A DNA stretch of 64,000 nucleotides from Luteimonas sp. BLCC-B24 (GCF_028550595.1 NZ_JAQQGN010000004.1:222639-286638), one strand, 5' to 3'; counted from the stretch's first letter, positions 27,279-35,084 are shown. A program made the numbers and translations. The notes: generated from the letters alone by a model not told the origin.

Positions 27279-28064
27279 TCAGACGTTGTTGTTGAGGTAG
27301 CCGAGCATCGAATCGGTGGTCGAGATCGCCTTGGCGTTCATCTCGTACGCACGCTGGGTTTCGATCATGCTCACCAGCTCCTCGACCACGTTGACGTTGC
27401 TGCCCTCCAGCGCGCCCTGTTCGAGCATGCCGAGGCCGTTGAGACCGGGCGTGCCGTTCTGCGCGGGGCCGGAGGCGGTGGTTTCGAGGTAGAGGTTTTC
27501 GCCGCGCGCCTGCAGGCCCGCGGGGTTGATGAAGTCGGTCACGGTGAGCGAACCGATCTCCAGGCCCTGGGCCTCTCCGGCGATCTGCACGCTGACCGTG
27601 CCGTCCTTGCCGATGGTGATCGCCTGCGCGCCCTCGGGCACCTGGATGCCGGGCTGCACCGGGAAACCGCTGCTGGTGACCAGTTCGCCCTGGGCATTGA
27701 TCTGGAAGCTGCCGTCGCGGGTGTAGGCCGGCGTTCCGTCGGGCATCAGCACCTCGAAGAAGCCGCGGCCGTTGACCATCACGTCGAGCGCGCGACCGGT
27801 CTGCTGCGGGTTGCCCTGCTGGAAATCCTTGGACGTGGACACCACACGCACGCCGGTGCCGAGTTGCAGGCCGGTCGGCAGCTGGGTCTGCGCGGAGCTG
27901 GCGCCGCCGGGCTGGCGCACCTGCTGGTACAGCAGATCCTCGAAATTCGCCCGGTCGCGCTTGAAACCGGTGGTGTTGGTGTTGGCGAGGTTGTTGGACA
28001 CGACCGACATCCGCGTCTGCTGCGCGTCCAGTCCGGTCTTGGCCACCCACAGTGCCTGGTTCAT
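27279..28064 (-). CDS. flgG: Flagellar distal rod protein FlgG
   Basis: Distal rod subunit. 261 aa, the family's usual length. The N-terminal rod signature is [19 protein letters not shown] followed by [13 protein letters not shown]; the C-terminus is [28 protein letters not shown]. The ATG at 28062-28064 has GAGG 8 bases upstream. It is the first gene behind the internal sigma-54 promoter at 28112-28127. Confidence 0.97.
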   Translation of the reverse strand: MNQALWVAKTGLDAQQTRMSVVSNNLANTNTTGFKRDRANFEDLLYQQVRQPGGASSAQTQLPTGLQLGTGVRVVSTSKDFQQGNPQQTGRALDVMVNGRGFFEVLMPDGTPAYTRDGSFQINAQGELVTSSGFPVQPGIQVPEGAQAITIGKDGTVSVQIAGEAQGLEIGSLTVTDFINPAGLQARGENLYLETTASGPAQNGTPGLNGLGMLEQGALEGSNVNVVEELVSMIETQRAYEMNAKAISTTDSMLGYLNNNV

Positions 28065-28111
28065 CGATCGATCCTCGGTGCGGGCGCGCGTCGCGCCGTC
28101 GGGATGGCAGA

Positions 28112-28127
28112 TGCAATCGGTGTGCCA
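28112..28127 (-). promoter_or_regulatory. Internal sigma-54 promoter in front of flgG
   Basis: Minus strand TGGCACACCGATTGCA, with GG and GC 10 bases apart. Predicted start about 28101, 37 bases before the flgG ATG. It makes flgG-H-I-J-K-L a separate transcription unit from flgB-F. Confidence 0.85.
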
Positions 28128-28136
28128 GTGGAGCCG

Positions 28137-28178
28137 GGATTCGTGGTTCGTGGTTCGTGATTGGTGATTTGTGATTCG
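28137..28178 (+). repeat. Six tandem heptamers (TGRTTNG type)
   Basis: Units in order are GGATTCG, TGGTTCG, TGGTTCG, TGATTGG, TGATTTG and TGATTCG, in exact 7-base register. Two units in inverse orientation (CGAATCA, CCAATTA) occur at 28339-28352. The same unit type flanks the flgE-flgF spacer. The two loci therefore share one element design. Confidence 0.8.
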
Positions 28179-28338
28179 AAGAAGCGGGTCGGCCGCGAGC
28201 GTCAGGCGGCGCGCCGCGCTTACCCGTCTCGCATCAGGAATCACGGGCTGCGTGCCTGTGCAGCGCGGCGGCGGTGGCCATCCGGGCGACGGGTCTCGGA
28301 CGAGCAACGGCGGCGGCGCCAGCAGCGCGCCGCTCTTA

Positions 28339-28352
28339 CGAATCACCAATTA
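28339..28352 (-). repeat. Two inverted heptamers closing the flgF-flgG spacer element
   Basis: CGAATCA then CCAATTA on the plus strand, the reverse complements of TGATTCG and TAATTGG. They lie 23 bases downstream (in transcription sense) of the flgF stop and can pair with the array at 28137-28178. Confidence 0.65.
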
Positions 28353-28375
28353 CACGCGCGCGCGAAGCGCGCGCG

Positions 28376-29125
28376 TCAGCCCCCCAGCCGCAGCAGGCTG
28401 TTGGCCGCCTGGGCGTTGTCGTCGCCGCGCTGGATCAGCTTGACCTGCATTTCGAACTGGCGCTGCAGCTGGATCATCTGCACCAGGGCGCCGGCCGCGT
28501 TGACGTTGCTGGTCTCCAGCGTGCCGGTCGCCATCACTTCACCCGGGGCCTGGGCGAGCGGGGTCTGCGGATCGGTATTGCGCATCAGGCCGTCCAGGCC
28601 GCGCGTCAGCCGGTCGGGCGTGGCCTCGACCACGCGCAGCCGGCCGACCACGGCCATCGTCTGCGGCCCTTCGCCCAGGGGCACGATCGACACCGTGCCG
28701 TCGTGACCGATGTCGAGCGCCTGGTGCGGCGGCAGCGCGAACGGCATGCCGTTGTCGTCGACCAGCGGATGCCCCCCGGCGGTAACCAGTTGCCCGTTCG
28801 GCGTGAGCGACAGATTTCCGGCGCGGGTGTAGGCCTCGGTTCCGTCGGTCGCCTGCACGGCGAGCCAGCGGTCCTTGCGCAGGGAGACGTCGAGCGGGTT
28901 GCCGGTGACGCGCTGGGCGCCCATCCGGTTGTCGAAGCCCTGGTCGATGTGCACCGCATCGATGCGCGACGCATGCGTGCCGCCCTGGATGCGATAGGCC
29001 TCGGTATTGGCCAGCGCCGCCTTGAACCCGGCGGTGTCGGCATTGGCGAGGTTGTGCGACACCGTGCCCTGCGCCTGCAGCGTGGCGCGGGCGCCGGTCA
29101 TCGCGACGTAGAGGGCTTTGTCCAT
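28376..29125 (-). CDS. flgF: Flagellar proximal rod protein FlgF
   Basis: Proximal rod subunit. 249 aa. Begins MDKALYVAMTGARATLQAQG, has SHNLANADTAGFK, and ends with the family C-terminal helix (NAAGALVQMIQLQRQFEMQVKLI). The ATG at 29123-29125 is the natural start, but no Shine-Dalgarno sequence is visible upstream; instead C-rich bases and then a heptamer array lie there. Translation may depend on the upstream cistron or be weak. Confidence 0.95.
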   Translation of the reverse strand: MDKALYVAMTGARATLQAQGTVSHNLANADTAGFKAALANTEAYRIQGGTHASRIDAVHIDQGFDNRMGAQRVTGNPLDVSLRKDRWLAVQATDGTEAYTRAGNLSLTPNGQLVTAGGHPLVDDNGMPFALPPHQALDIGHDGTVSIVPLGEGPQTMAVVGRLRVVEATPDRLTRGLDGLMRNTDPQTPLAQAPGEVMATGTLETSNVNAAGALVQMIQLQRQFEMQVKLIQRGDDNAQAANSLLRLGG

Positions 29126-29133
29126 GGGGGCCG

Positions 29134-29161
29134 TGATTCGTGATTGGGGATTGGTGATTCG
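29134..29161 (+). repeat. Four tandem heptamers next to the flgF start
   Basis: TGATTCG, TGATTGG, GGATTGG and TGATTCG in exact register, 9 bases upstream of the flgF start codon. They face four inverted units at 29229-29256, with 67 bases between. Confidence 0.85.
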
Positions 29162-29228
29162 AAGGAGCGGGGGCGACGGCGATCGGATGGATGGAGGAAA
29201 GCGGCTACCTCGCGGGCAGCCGCTGTTT

Positions 29229-29256
29229 CCAATCACCAATCACGAATCACCAATTA
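29229..29256 (-). repeat. Four inverted heptamers after flgE
   Basis: Plus-strand units CCAATCA, CCAATCA, CGAATCA and CCAATTA, the reverse complement of the array at 29134-29161. Together they can form a stem of up to 28 bp (with mismatches) in RNA between flgE and flgF. The enclosed DNA contains a smaller dyad AGCGGCT/AGCCGCT near 29199-29225. Confidence 0.85.
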
Positions 29257-29264
29257 CCCGGTCA

Positions 29265-30488
29265 TCAACGAATGTTGATGACCGTCTGCGTCACCTGGTC
29301 CTGGGTCGAGATCATCTGCGCATTGGCCTGGAAGTTGCGCTGCGCGACGATCATGTTGACCAGCTGCTCGGTCAGATCCACGGTCGACGATTCCAGCGCG
29401 CCGGCCTGGATCTGGCCGAAGTCCGAGCTGTCCGGCGCACCGGTGCGCCCGGCGCCCGAGGTGTAGGTCTCGGCCCACATGTTGTTGCCCTGCGGCTGCA
29501 GGCCCTGCGGATTGACGAACGTGGTCAAGGCGATCTGGCCCAGCGGCTGGTCGGCGCCGTTGGAGTAGCGCGCGAACACCACGCCTTCGGCCGAGATGCT
29601 GATCTCGTTGAGCTTGCCGGCGGCGTAGCCGTCCTGCCGGGTGTCGCGCAGCTGGAAGCGCTCGCCGTACTGGGTGGAGCCGGTGAGGTCCAGGCCCAGG
29701 TTGAGCACGCCGGCTCCGTTGGCGGGCGTGAACGGATCCAGCGCGATGCGGCCGTCGGCGGGCGAGAGCAGGGCGCCGCTGTTGGAGAACTGCAGCGTGG
29801 TCGGGGCGCCGACGCTGACGCCGTCGACGTAGTTGTGCACCTGCCACTCGTTGGGATTGGCGGTCTTCACCAGGTACGAGGTCTGCACGTGGCCCACGCC
29901 CAGCGAGTCGAACACCGTGATGCCGCCGGTGGACGCGTTGTAGCTGTTGGGCTCGGCGGGGTCGAAGGTCGGCATCGTCGGCGGCGTGGCGTTGCCCGGC
30001 AGGGTGAACATCAGGTTCACCCGGCTGCTCGGGCGCGGCGGACTGTCGGTGGTCAGCAGCTGCAGGTCGGTCACCCGGCCGACGTCGAAGCCGTCGGCAT
30101 TGGTGCGCGGCGGATACACCTGCAGGCGCGCGCCGTCCGGCGTCCCCACGAAGCCCTGGGCGTCGGTCTGGAAGTTGCCGGCGCGGCTGTACATCCGCGC
30201 GCCGTTCTTGTTCAGGGTGAAGAAGCCCTCACCGTCGATCGCCATGTCCAGGCTGCGCCCGGTCGGATCGATGTTGCCCTGGGAGAACTGCTGGGCGACG
30301 TTGCTGAGCTTCACGCCCGAGCCGATCGCATTGCGCGCCAGGCCGTAGGAGCTGTTGGAGAACAGGTCGGCGAACTCCGCACGCGACTCCTTGAAGCCCG
30401 TGGTGTTGACGTTGGCGATGTTGTTCGCGGTGACGTTGAGATTGGCGTTGGCCGCGTTGATACCGGACAGCGAGGTGTTGAAGCTCAT
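29265..30488 (-). CDS. flgE: Flagellar hook protein FlgE
   Basis: Hook subunit, universal joint of the flagellum. 407 aa. N-terminus SFNTSLSGINAANANLNVTANNIANVNTTGFKESRAEF carries the rod/hook signature; the middle has ITVFDSLGVGHVQTSYL; the C-terminus is STVDLTEQLVNMIVAQRNFQANAQMIST. Ends about 140 bases before flgF, the gap being filled by the heptamer element. Confidence 0.97.
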   Translation of the reverse strand: MSFNTSLSGINAANANLNVTANNIANVNTTGFKESRAEFADLFSNSSYGLARNAIGSGVKLSNVAQQFSQGNIDPTGRSLDMAIDGEGFFTLNKNGARMYSRAGNFQTDAQGFVGTPDGARLQVYPPRTNADGFDVGRVTDLQLLTTDSPPRPSSRVNLMFTLPGNATPPTMPTFDPAEPNSYNASTGGITVFDSLGVGHVQTSYLVKTANPNEWQVHNYVDGVSVGAPTTLQFSNSGALLSPADGRIALDPFTPANGAGVLNLGLDLTGSTQYGERFQLRDTRQDGYAAGKLNEISISAEGVVFARYSNGADQPLGQIALTTFVNPQGLQPQGNNMWAETYTSGAGRTGAPDSSDFGQIQAGALESSTVDLTEQLVNMIVAQRNFQANAQMISTQDQVTQTVINIR

Positions 30489-30535
30489 GGCGGACTCCGT
30501 GAAGTCGTGCGCGGGAAAGAAGGAGGACGAGCGCG

Positions 30536-31207
30536 TCAGCCGACGCGCAGCACATAGCCCAGCGGCGCGGTGCCGAGGCCTTCGAGATCGAGATACAGCC
30601 CGTCGGAGCCGACCGAGACGCTTTCGACCTTGCCGCGCACGTAGGTGCTCAGGCTCGTCGTCGCACCGCTGTCGGTGACGTGTTTGGCGGTGATGCCGTA
30701 GGGACCCGCCGGCAGGCGCTGGCCGAAGGCGTCGGTGCCGTCCCAGGCGAACGCCACTTCGCCGGCAGCGCTGGCGGGCACGGTGAACTGGCGTACCGCC
30801 TGGCCGTTGGCGTCGGTCACCTCGAAGGTCACCAGGCCCGGGCCCGGCGCAGCGACGATGCCGCTGGTGGTGCCGTCGGCCGGCAGCGCGACCTTCGTCG
30901 AGGGCAGCAGCACCTCGCGCCCGACCATCGTGGCGCCGCGCAGCAGCTGGTCGCTCGCCATCGCCCCGGCGAAGCCGTCGACCGAGGCGTTGAGGCTCTG
31001 GATGCCCTGCACGGTGGAGAACTGCGCCAGCTGGCCGAGGAACGCGCTGTTCTCCATCGGGTTCAGCGGGTCCTGGTGCTTGAGCTGCTCCGTCATCAGG
31101 CGCAGGAAGTCGGCCTGCCCGAGGGATTCGGCTTTCTTGCCGCCCGCGGCCGGCGGCGTGCCGCCGAGGCCGAGGCTGCTGTAGACATCGTTGGCGATGG
31201 TGCTCAT
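30536..31207 (-). CDS. flgD: Hook-cap/scaffold protein FlgD
   Basis: Transient hook cap needed for FlgE polymerisation. 223 aa. The conserved N-terminal segment is LGQADFLRLMTEQLKHQDPLNPMENSAFLGQLAQFSTVQGIQSLN; the C-terminal part is a FlgD Ig/Tudor-like fold (VTFEVTDANGQAVRQFTVPASAAGEVAFAWDGTDAFGQRLPAGPYGI). Between flgC and flgE in the flgBCDEF order. Confidence 0.96.
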   Translation of the reverse strand: MSTIANDVYSSLGLGGTPPAAGGKKAESLGQADFLRLMTEQLKHQDPLNPMENSAFLGQLAQFSTVQGIQSLNASVDGFAGAMASDQLLRGATMVGREVLLPSTKVALPADGTTSGIVAAPGPGLVTFEVTDANGQAVRQFTVPASAAGEVAFAWDGTDAFGQRLPAGPYGITAKHVTDSGATTSLSTYVRGKVESVSVGSDGLYLDLEGLGTAPLGYVLRVG

Positions 31208-31250
31208 CGGAGGCTGCTCATCGGATCGGGCTCATGTCGGACGCATCGGC

Positions 31251-31658
31251 CTAGCGGCCCATGCTGAGGGTGGCCACCGCCAGTTCCTTGGCGGTGTTGA
31301 GCATCTCCACACCGGCCTGGTAGCTGCGCGAGGCGGAAATCATGTTGACCATCTGCGAAACGGGATCGACATCGGGCGCGTACACGTAGCCCTGTTCATC
31401 GGCCAGCGGATGGCCGGGTTCGTAACGCTGGATCGGCGGGGTGTCGCGCTCCACGATGCCGGCCACCTGGACGTTGGTCAGCGCGGGATCGCTGCCGTGC
31501 GCGGTGGCGCGGAACACGGGCTCGAGCGGCCGGTAGACCTGGTCGGGCGAGCCGGCGACGGAATCGGCATTGGCGAGGTTGCTCGCCAGCGTGCTCAGGC
31601 GCACCGACTGGGCCTGCAGCGCGGAACCGGCGACATCGAAGATCGGCAGGTTGCTCAT
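31251..31658 (-). CDS. flgC: Flagellar proximal rod protein FlgC
   Basis: Proximal rod subunit. 135 aa. N-terminal FDVAGSALQAQSVRLSTLASNLANADS and C-terminal PVSQMVNMISASRSYQAGVEMLNTAKELAVATLSMGR are both family signatures, including the YQAN/YQAG-type motif. Starts 4 bases after the flgB stop. Confidence 0.97.
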   Translation of the reverse strand: MSNLPIFDVAGSALQAQSVRLSTLASNLANADSVAGSPDQVYRPLEPVFRATAHGSDPALTNVQVAGIVERDTPPIQRYEPGHPLADEQGYVYAPDVDPVSQMVNMISASRSYQAGVEMLNTAKELAVATLSMGR

Positions 31659-31662
31659 GGCT

Positions 31663-32070
31663 TTACTGTCCCGTGATGGCGGTCAGGAGGTTGCGCACCC
31701 GCGACTCGAGAAAGCTCAGCGAGGCGCGGTATTCGAGCGCGGCCCGGCCGTAGGCCGCGCGCTCGGCATCGGGGTCGACGGTGTTGCCGTCGAGGCTGGC
31801 CTGGCTGGCGACGCGCGCGACCGTGAACGGCGTCAGGGCGTCGTCGCCGGGCAAGGGAATGTGGTTGGAGCGCGCCTCGCGCGCGGGCGCCGGCCCGGCC
31901 TCACGCACCCGCGCGGCGTTCGCCAGCGCGGCGTTGAAGTCGAGGTCGCGCGCCTGGTAGCCGGGCGTGTCCGCATTGGCCAGATTGCTGGCGATCAGCT
32001 TCATGCGCTGCTCGCGCAGCGGCAGGGCATCGGCCTGCAGCCCGAGATAGGACGAAATCGGATTGGACAT
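31663..32070 (-). CDS. flgB: Flagellar proximal rod protein FlgB
   Basis: Proximal rod subunit, 135 aa. SNPISSYLGLQADALPLREQRMKLIASNLANADTPGYQARDLDF is typical, as is the C-terminal ALEYRASLSFLESRVRNLLTAITGQ. The ATG at 32068-32070 is fixed by GGAGG 6 bases upstream; a five-codon longer start is unlikely. First gene of the flgBCDEF operon, about 22 bases from its predicted sigma-54 transcription start. Confidence 0.96.
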   Translation of the reverse strand: MSNPISSYLGLQADALPLREQRMKLIASNLANADTPGYQARDLDFNAALANAARVREAGPAPAREARSNHIPLPGDDALTPFTVARVASQASLDGNTVDPDAERAAYGRAALEYRASLSFLESRVRNLLTAITGQ

Positions 32071-32463
32071 CGGCGCCTCCGGCAAACCTGTGCCGGAAGC
32101 GGTGCAAGCGGCGTGCCAGAAGGGCGGGGATGGGGGAGTCGGGATCGGGGATTCGGACAGCGCAGCCCGGGCGTCGACCGACCATGCGTGCGTAGAGCGC
32201 GCCCGCGCGCGAACGGGATCGCCGCAACGCCCCGGTCGCGTGCGTGCTCACAGGATCAGGACGCGGGAGACCCCGCGCGCCACGCCGGGCGGGGATTCGC
32301 GGGAGTGCCGACGGCCCGCCTGGTTCGAGGCAGGCAGGTGAGCCGGGGGTAACGGAGCAACGCAACTGCCCGTTTCAGGAGCGCGCCTGCGCGCGCGGGC
32401 TCGGGTCGCCCTCATCCATCGCGCGCGCTCCTGCCGGGCGCGGGCGCGGGGGGCGCGCCGGTC
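32071..32463. other. Non-coding interval between cheV and flgB
   Basis: 393 bases. The flgB end has a Shine-Dalgarno sequence and a sigma-54 promoter. Next to the promoter lies a degenerate G-rich stretch (32131-32157, with GGGATCGG and GGGATTCGG) that resembles the heptamer elements between flgE, flgF and flgG. The cheV end is rich in GCGC runs that could act as a weak terminator. No gene seen. Confidence 0.6.
32103..32118 (-). promoter_or_regulatory. Sigma-54 promoter of flgBCDEF
   Basis: Minus strand TGGCACGCCGCTTGCA, the best consensus match in the window (TGGCACG-N4-TTGCA, 10 bases between GG and GC). Predicted transcription start is about 32092, leaving a 22-base leader that holds the flgB ribosome site. 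Confidence 0.9.
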
Positions 32464-33420
32464 TCAGGCGACCAGACGCCCGCCGGCGGCCTCGGCCACC
32501 TCGCTCAGCCGCCGGAGGACCTCGTCGGCCAGGTCGTGCGGGCTGTACTTGGCCACGAACGCGTCGGCGCCGACGCTCTGCACCATCGAGGTATTGAACA
32601 CACCCGACAGCGAGGTGTGCAGCAGCACGAACAGGTCGGCCAGGCCGGGATGACGACGGATTTCCGTCGTCAACGTGTATCCGTCCATCGCCGGCATTTC
32701 GATATCCGACACCACCATCGCGTAGCGCTGCGACGGGGGTTCGCCGGAGGCGTGCAGTTGCAGCAGATGATCCAGCGCTTGGCGGCCGTCCGAGAGCAGC
32801 GTCACGCCGACGCCCAGCTGGTCGAGCACGCTGCGGATCTGCTGGCGGGCCACACGGGAGTCGTCGACCACCAGCACCTGCATCGGCGGCGCGCCCTCGG
32901 GCAGGGCGTACTCGGGCGACAGGTCGGCGTCCATGCGCGCCTGCGAGATGTCCGCCAGCACGCTTTCCACGTCGATGACCTGGATCAGCTCGCCCTGGAA
33001 GCGCGTGACCGCGGTCAGATACCCGCCGTCGGCGCCGAGGTCGGGCGGCGGCTGGATGTCGGCGACCGCGATATTGACGATCCGCTCGACCTCGCTGACC
33101 AGGAAGCCCTGCACGGAGCGGTTGAATTCGGTGACCACCAGGTAGCCGGGCAGGTCGTTCTGGGCCCGCTCGGGATGACCGATCGCCAGGCCCAGGTCGA
33201 GAACCGGCACGCTGCGGCCGCGCACGTCGGCCACGCCGGCGAACTGGGCCGGAAGGCCGGGCACCTGGAACAGGCTCGGCCGGCGCAGGACTTCCTGCAC
33301 CTTGAACACGTTCACGCCAAAAATCTGGCGGCCACCAAGCCGGAACAGCAGCAGCGCCAGCCGATTGTGGCCGGCGAGGCGGGTGCGCTGGTCGATACGG
33401 TCGAGCAGATCATCGGACAT
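32464..33420 (-). CDS. cheV: Chemotaxis coupling protein CheV (CheW-receiver fusion)
   Basis: 318 aa. A CheW-like domain (about 20-165: LALLLFRLGGRQIFGVNVFKVQEVL, DVRGRSVPVLDLGLAIG) couples receptors to CheA; the receiver domain (about 180-310) has the acidic pair VVDDS, phospho-acceptor D239 in MVVSDIEMPAMDG and Lys in AFVAKYSPHDL. Probably tunes receptor-kinase coupling by phosphorylation. Divergent from flgA and preceded by a sigma-28 promoter, so made late with the filament and other chemosensory parts. Confidence 0.94.
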   Translation of the reverse strand: MSDDLLDRIDQRTRLAGHNRLALLLFRLGGRQIFGVNVFKVQEVLRRPSLFQVPGLPAQFAGVADVRGRSVPVLDLGLAIGHPERAQNDLPGYLVVTEFNRSVQGFLVSEVERIVNIAVADIQPPPDLGADGGYLTAVTRFQGELIQVIDVESVLADISQARMDADLSPEYALPEGAPPMQVLVVDDSRVARQQIRSVLDQLGVGVTLLSDGRQALDHLLQLHASGEPPSQRYAMVVSDIEMPAMDGYTLTTEIRRHPGLADLFVLLHTSLSGVFNTSMVQSVGADAFVAKYSPHDLADEVLRRLSEVAEAAGGRLVA

Positions 33421-33427
33421 GTCGCCG

Positions 33428-33454
33428 GTATCGGCCCTGCCGGCGTCGACTTGA
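33428..33454 (-). promoter_or_regulatory. Sigma-28 promoter of cheV
   Basis: Minus strand TCAAGTCG, 11-base spacer, GCCGATAC. The -10 block is near perfect, and the -35 is a partial match. Its -10 end is 7 bases from the cheV start codon, so the transcript would be nearly leaderless if this is the main promoter; that is a weakness of the call. Confidence 0.6.
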
Positions 33455-33518
33455 GGGGGCGGGCGTGACGAAGGCGGCGCCGCGGGTCTGCCCGCACGCT
33501 CCGGCCGGGCGGCGACTG

Positions 33519-33534
33519 CGGCACGGGATTTGCA
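33519..33534 (+). promoter_or_regulatory. Sigma-54 promoter of flgA
   Basis: CGGCACGGGATTTGCA, with GG and GC 10 bases apart. Predicted start about 33545. It overlaps an in-frame ATG at 33534, which therefore cannot be the flgA start if this promoter is used, and supports the ATG at 33576. Confidence 0.78.
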
Positions 33535-33575
33535 TGAACCCGCGCGTCCCGCCTGCCGTCCTGCGAATGCCCGTC

Positions 33576-34256
33576 ATGTCCTACATCCGTTTCTGTCATC
33601 CGCGCGTGCGTGCCTGCCTGGCCACGGGCCTGCTGGCGGCCGGCCTCGCGATGACCGCCGTGCACGCGGCCGCCTTCCAGCCGGTGGAGTCCATCCGCAC
33701 GGCGGCCCTGTCCGCCGCCGGCGCGGGCATGGAGGCCGAGGCCAATCTCGACCCGGCGCTGCGCATGCCGATGTGCGCCCAGCCGCTGGAGGCCCGGCGT
33801 ACCGCGGCCACGACGGTCGAAGTGGCGTGCCCGTCGGGCTGGCGCCTGTTCGTCCCGGTGCGCGTGCGGCGCAGCCAGACCGTACTGGTGCTGGCGCGCA
33901 GCGTGGCTTCAGGGGAGACGATCACGGCCGATGTCTTCACCACCGAGGCGCGTGATACCGCGCGCATCGCAGGTGCCGCCATCGCCGACCCGGCCGAGGC
34001 GGTCGGTCGCAGCGCCCGGCGCACCCTGGTGGCCGGCAGCGTGCTGACCGCGGGCGACCTCGTCGCGCCGCGGCTGGTGCGGCGCGGCGATACGATCGCG
34101 CTGGTCTCGCGCCAGGGCGGCATCGAAGTGCGCATGGCGGGCAGGGCGCTGGCCGATGCCGGCGCCCGCGAGCGTGTCAGCGTCGAGAACCTGTCATCGC
34201 GCCGGGTGGTGCAGGGCACGGTGGACGAGGCGGGGGACGTCATCGTCAGCCGCTGA
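33576..34256 (+). CDS. flgA: Flagellar P-ring assembly chaperone FlgA
   Basis: Periplasmic chaperone for FlgI polymerisation. 226 aa from the ATG at 33576, with a Sec signal peptide (RACLATGLLAAGLAMTAVHAAAF). The mature part contains the SAF-type domain (VLVLARSVASGETITADVFTTEARDT, GRSARRTLVAGSVLTAGDL, VRRGDTIALVSRQGGIEV), typical of the family, and ends VVQGTVDEAGDVIVS. ATGs at 33534 and 33567 are in frame, but the first lies in the sigma-54 promoter. Upstream of flgM and flgN. Confidence 0.92.
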   Translation: MSYIRFCHPRVRACLATGLLAAGLAMTAVHAAAFQPVESIRTAALSAAGAGMEAEANLDPALRMPMCAQPLEARRTAATTVEVACPSGWRLFVPVRVRRSQTVLVLARSVASGETITADVFTTEARDTARIAGAAIADPAEAVGRSARRTLVAGSVLTAGDLVAPRLVRRGDTIALVSRQGGIEVRMAGRALADAGARERVSVENLSSRRVVQGTVDEAGDVIVSR

Positions 34257-34294
34257 CCCGGCCACCCGCCCCGCAGCCAGTGAAACAATTGCCC

Positions 34295-34321
34295 TCAAGC
34301 TTTCCCGAGGCCCGCCGATAC
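34295..34321 (+). promoter_or_regulatory. Sigma-28 promoter of flgM
   Basis: TCAAGCTT, 11-base spacer, GCCGATAC. Lies between flgA and flgM, so flgM and flgN can be boosted after hook completion in addition to readthrough from flgA, the usual two-stage control of the anti-sigma factor. Confidence 0.85.
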
Positions 34322-34364
34322 CGGCCATGATCCCACTCAAGACACGCGTGTCAGGACCCCCGAC

Positions 34365-34676
34365 ATGACCCAGAAGATCGAAGGACCCTCCGTTCCGGTG
34401 ACCCGTGCGATCGGCTCCGTCAGCGGCGCCCAGGTGGCGCGCGCCGGCGACCCGCGCGACAAGGCCATCGAGGCCGCCAACGGCGGCGACAGCCTCCGTC
34501 TGACCGGCGAAGCCGCCGGCATGCAGGCGCTGCAGCGCGATCTGGCGACCCGCCCGGCCTTCGACGAGGCCAAGGTGCAGGCCGTGCGCGAATCGCTCGC
34601 CGCCGGTACGTACAAGGTCGACGCCGAAGCCATCGCGTCGCGCATGCTCGATCTGGACGCCCGGCTGGCCGGCTGA
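34365..34676 (+). CDS. flgM: Anti-sigma-28 factor FlgM
   Basis: Binds and inhibits FliA until it is exported through the completed hook. 103 aa. Natively unfolded-type N-terminal half, then the conserved C-terminal helices (DSLRLTGEAAGMQALQRDLATRPAFDEAKVQAVRESLAAGTYKVDAEAIASRMLDL). AGGA lies 9 bases upstream of the ATG. The stop overlaps the flgN start (TGATG). Confidence 0.93.
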   Translation: MTQKIEGPSVPVTRAIGSVSGAQVARAGDPRDKAIEAANGGDSLRLTGEAAGMQALQRDLATRPAFDEAKVQAVRESLAAGTYKVDAEAIASRMLDLDARLAG

Positions 34677-35011
34677 TGTCCGACCCCCAGGCCAGCCTCG
34701 AGCGCCTGGCGTCCGCGCTCTCCGACGAGCGCGACGCCCTGATCGCGCACGACGTCGAGGCGCTGATGCGCTCCACGCGCGACAAGATCGTCGCGCTGCG
34801 CGAGCTCGAGGCCTTTCCGGACGGCGAACTCTCCGGCCCGCTGGCCGAGCTGGCCGAATTCAACCGCGCGAACGGGGCCCTGCTCGCGCGCCGGCGCCGC
34901 GAGGTGAACTGGGCCCTGCGCCATCTGGGCCGGACGGAAAGCGCGCCGGCCTACGACGCGAGCGGCCGCGCCGACCATCTGTCCCGTCCGCGCGAACTGG
35001 CGGTCGCCTGA
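34676..35011 (+). CDS. flgN: FlgK/FlgL export chaperone FlgN
   Basis: 111 aa, helical. SLERLASALSDERDALIAHDVEALMRSTRDKIVALRELEAF is typical for the N-terminal half of FlgN; the rest is helical with NRANGALLARRRREVNWALRHLGR. Coupled to flgM by a TGATG overlap. Assignment rests on context plus the helical pattern; FlgN proteins diverge strongly. Confidence 0.88.
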   Translation: MSDPQASLERLASALSDERDALIAHDVEALMRSTRDKIVALRELEAFPDGELSGPLAELAEFNRANGALLARRRREVNWALRHLGRTESAPAYDASGRADHLSRPRELAVA

Positions 35012-35084
35012 GTCCACGGCGCCCTCCACGACGCCGTTGCACACGGCTTAGACTGCAGGCTTCCCGCTGCCGGATCCTGCTGCC

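Larger units (their letters stand above)
28065..28375. other. flgF-flgG spacer with sigma-54 promoter and heptamer arrays
   Basis: 311 bases without a gene. It holds, from the flgG side, the flgG leader, a sigma-54 promoter, an array of six 7-base units (28137-28178), about 160 bases of featureless GC-rich DNA, and two inverted units (28339-28352). The arrays are described separately. Confidence 0.8.

Noticed and set aside
32083..32097. Second -24/-12-like site just before flgB
   Set aside because: GGCAC and TTGC are present, but only 9 bases separate GG and GC. The site at 32103-32118 has the correct spacing.
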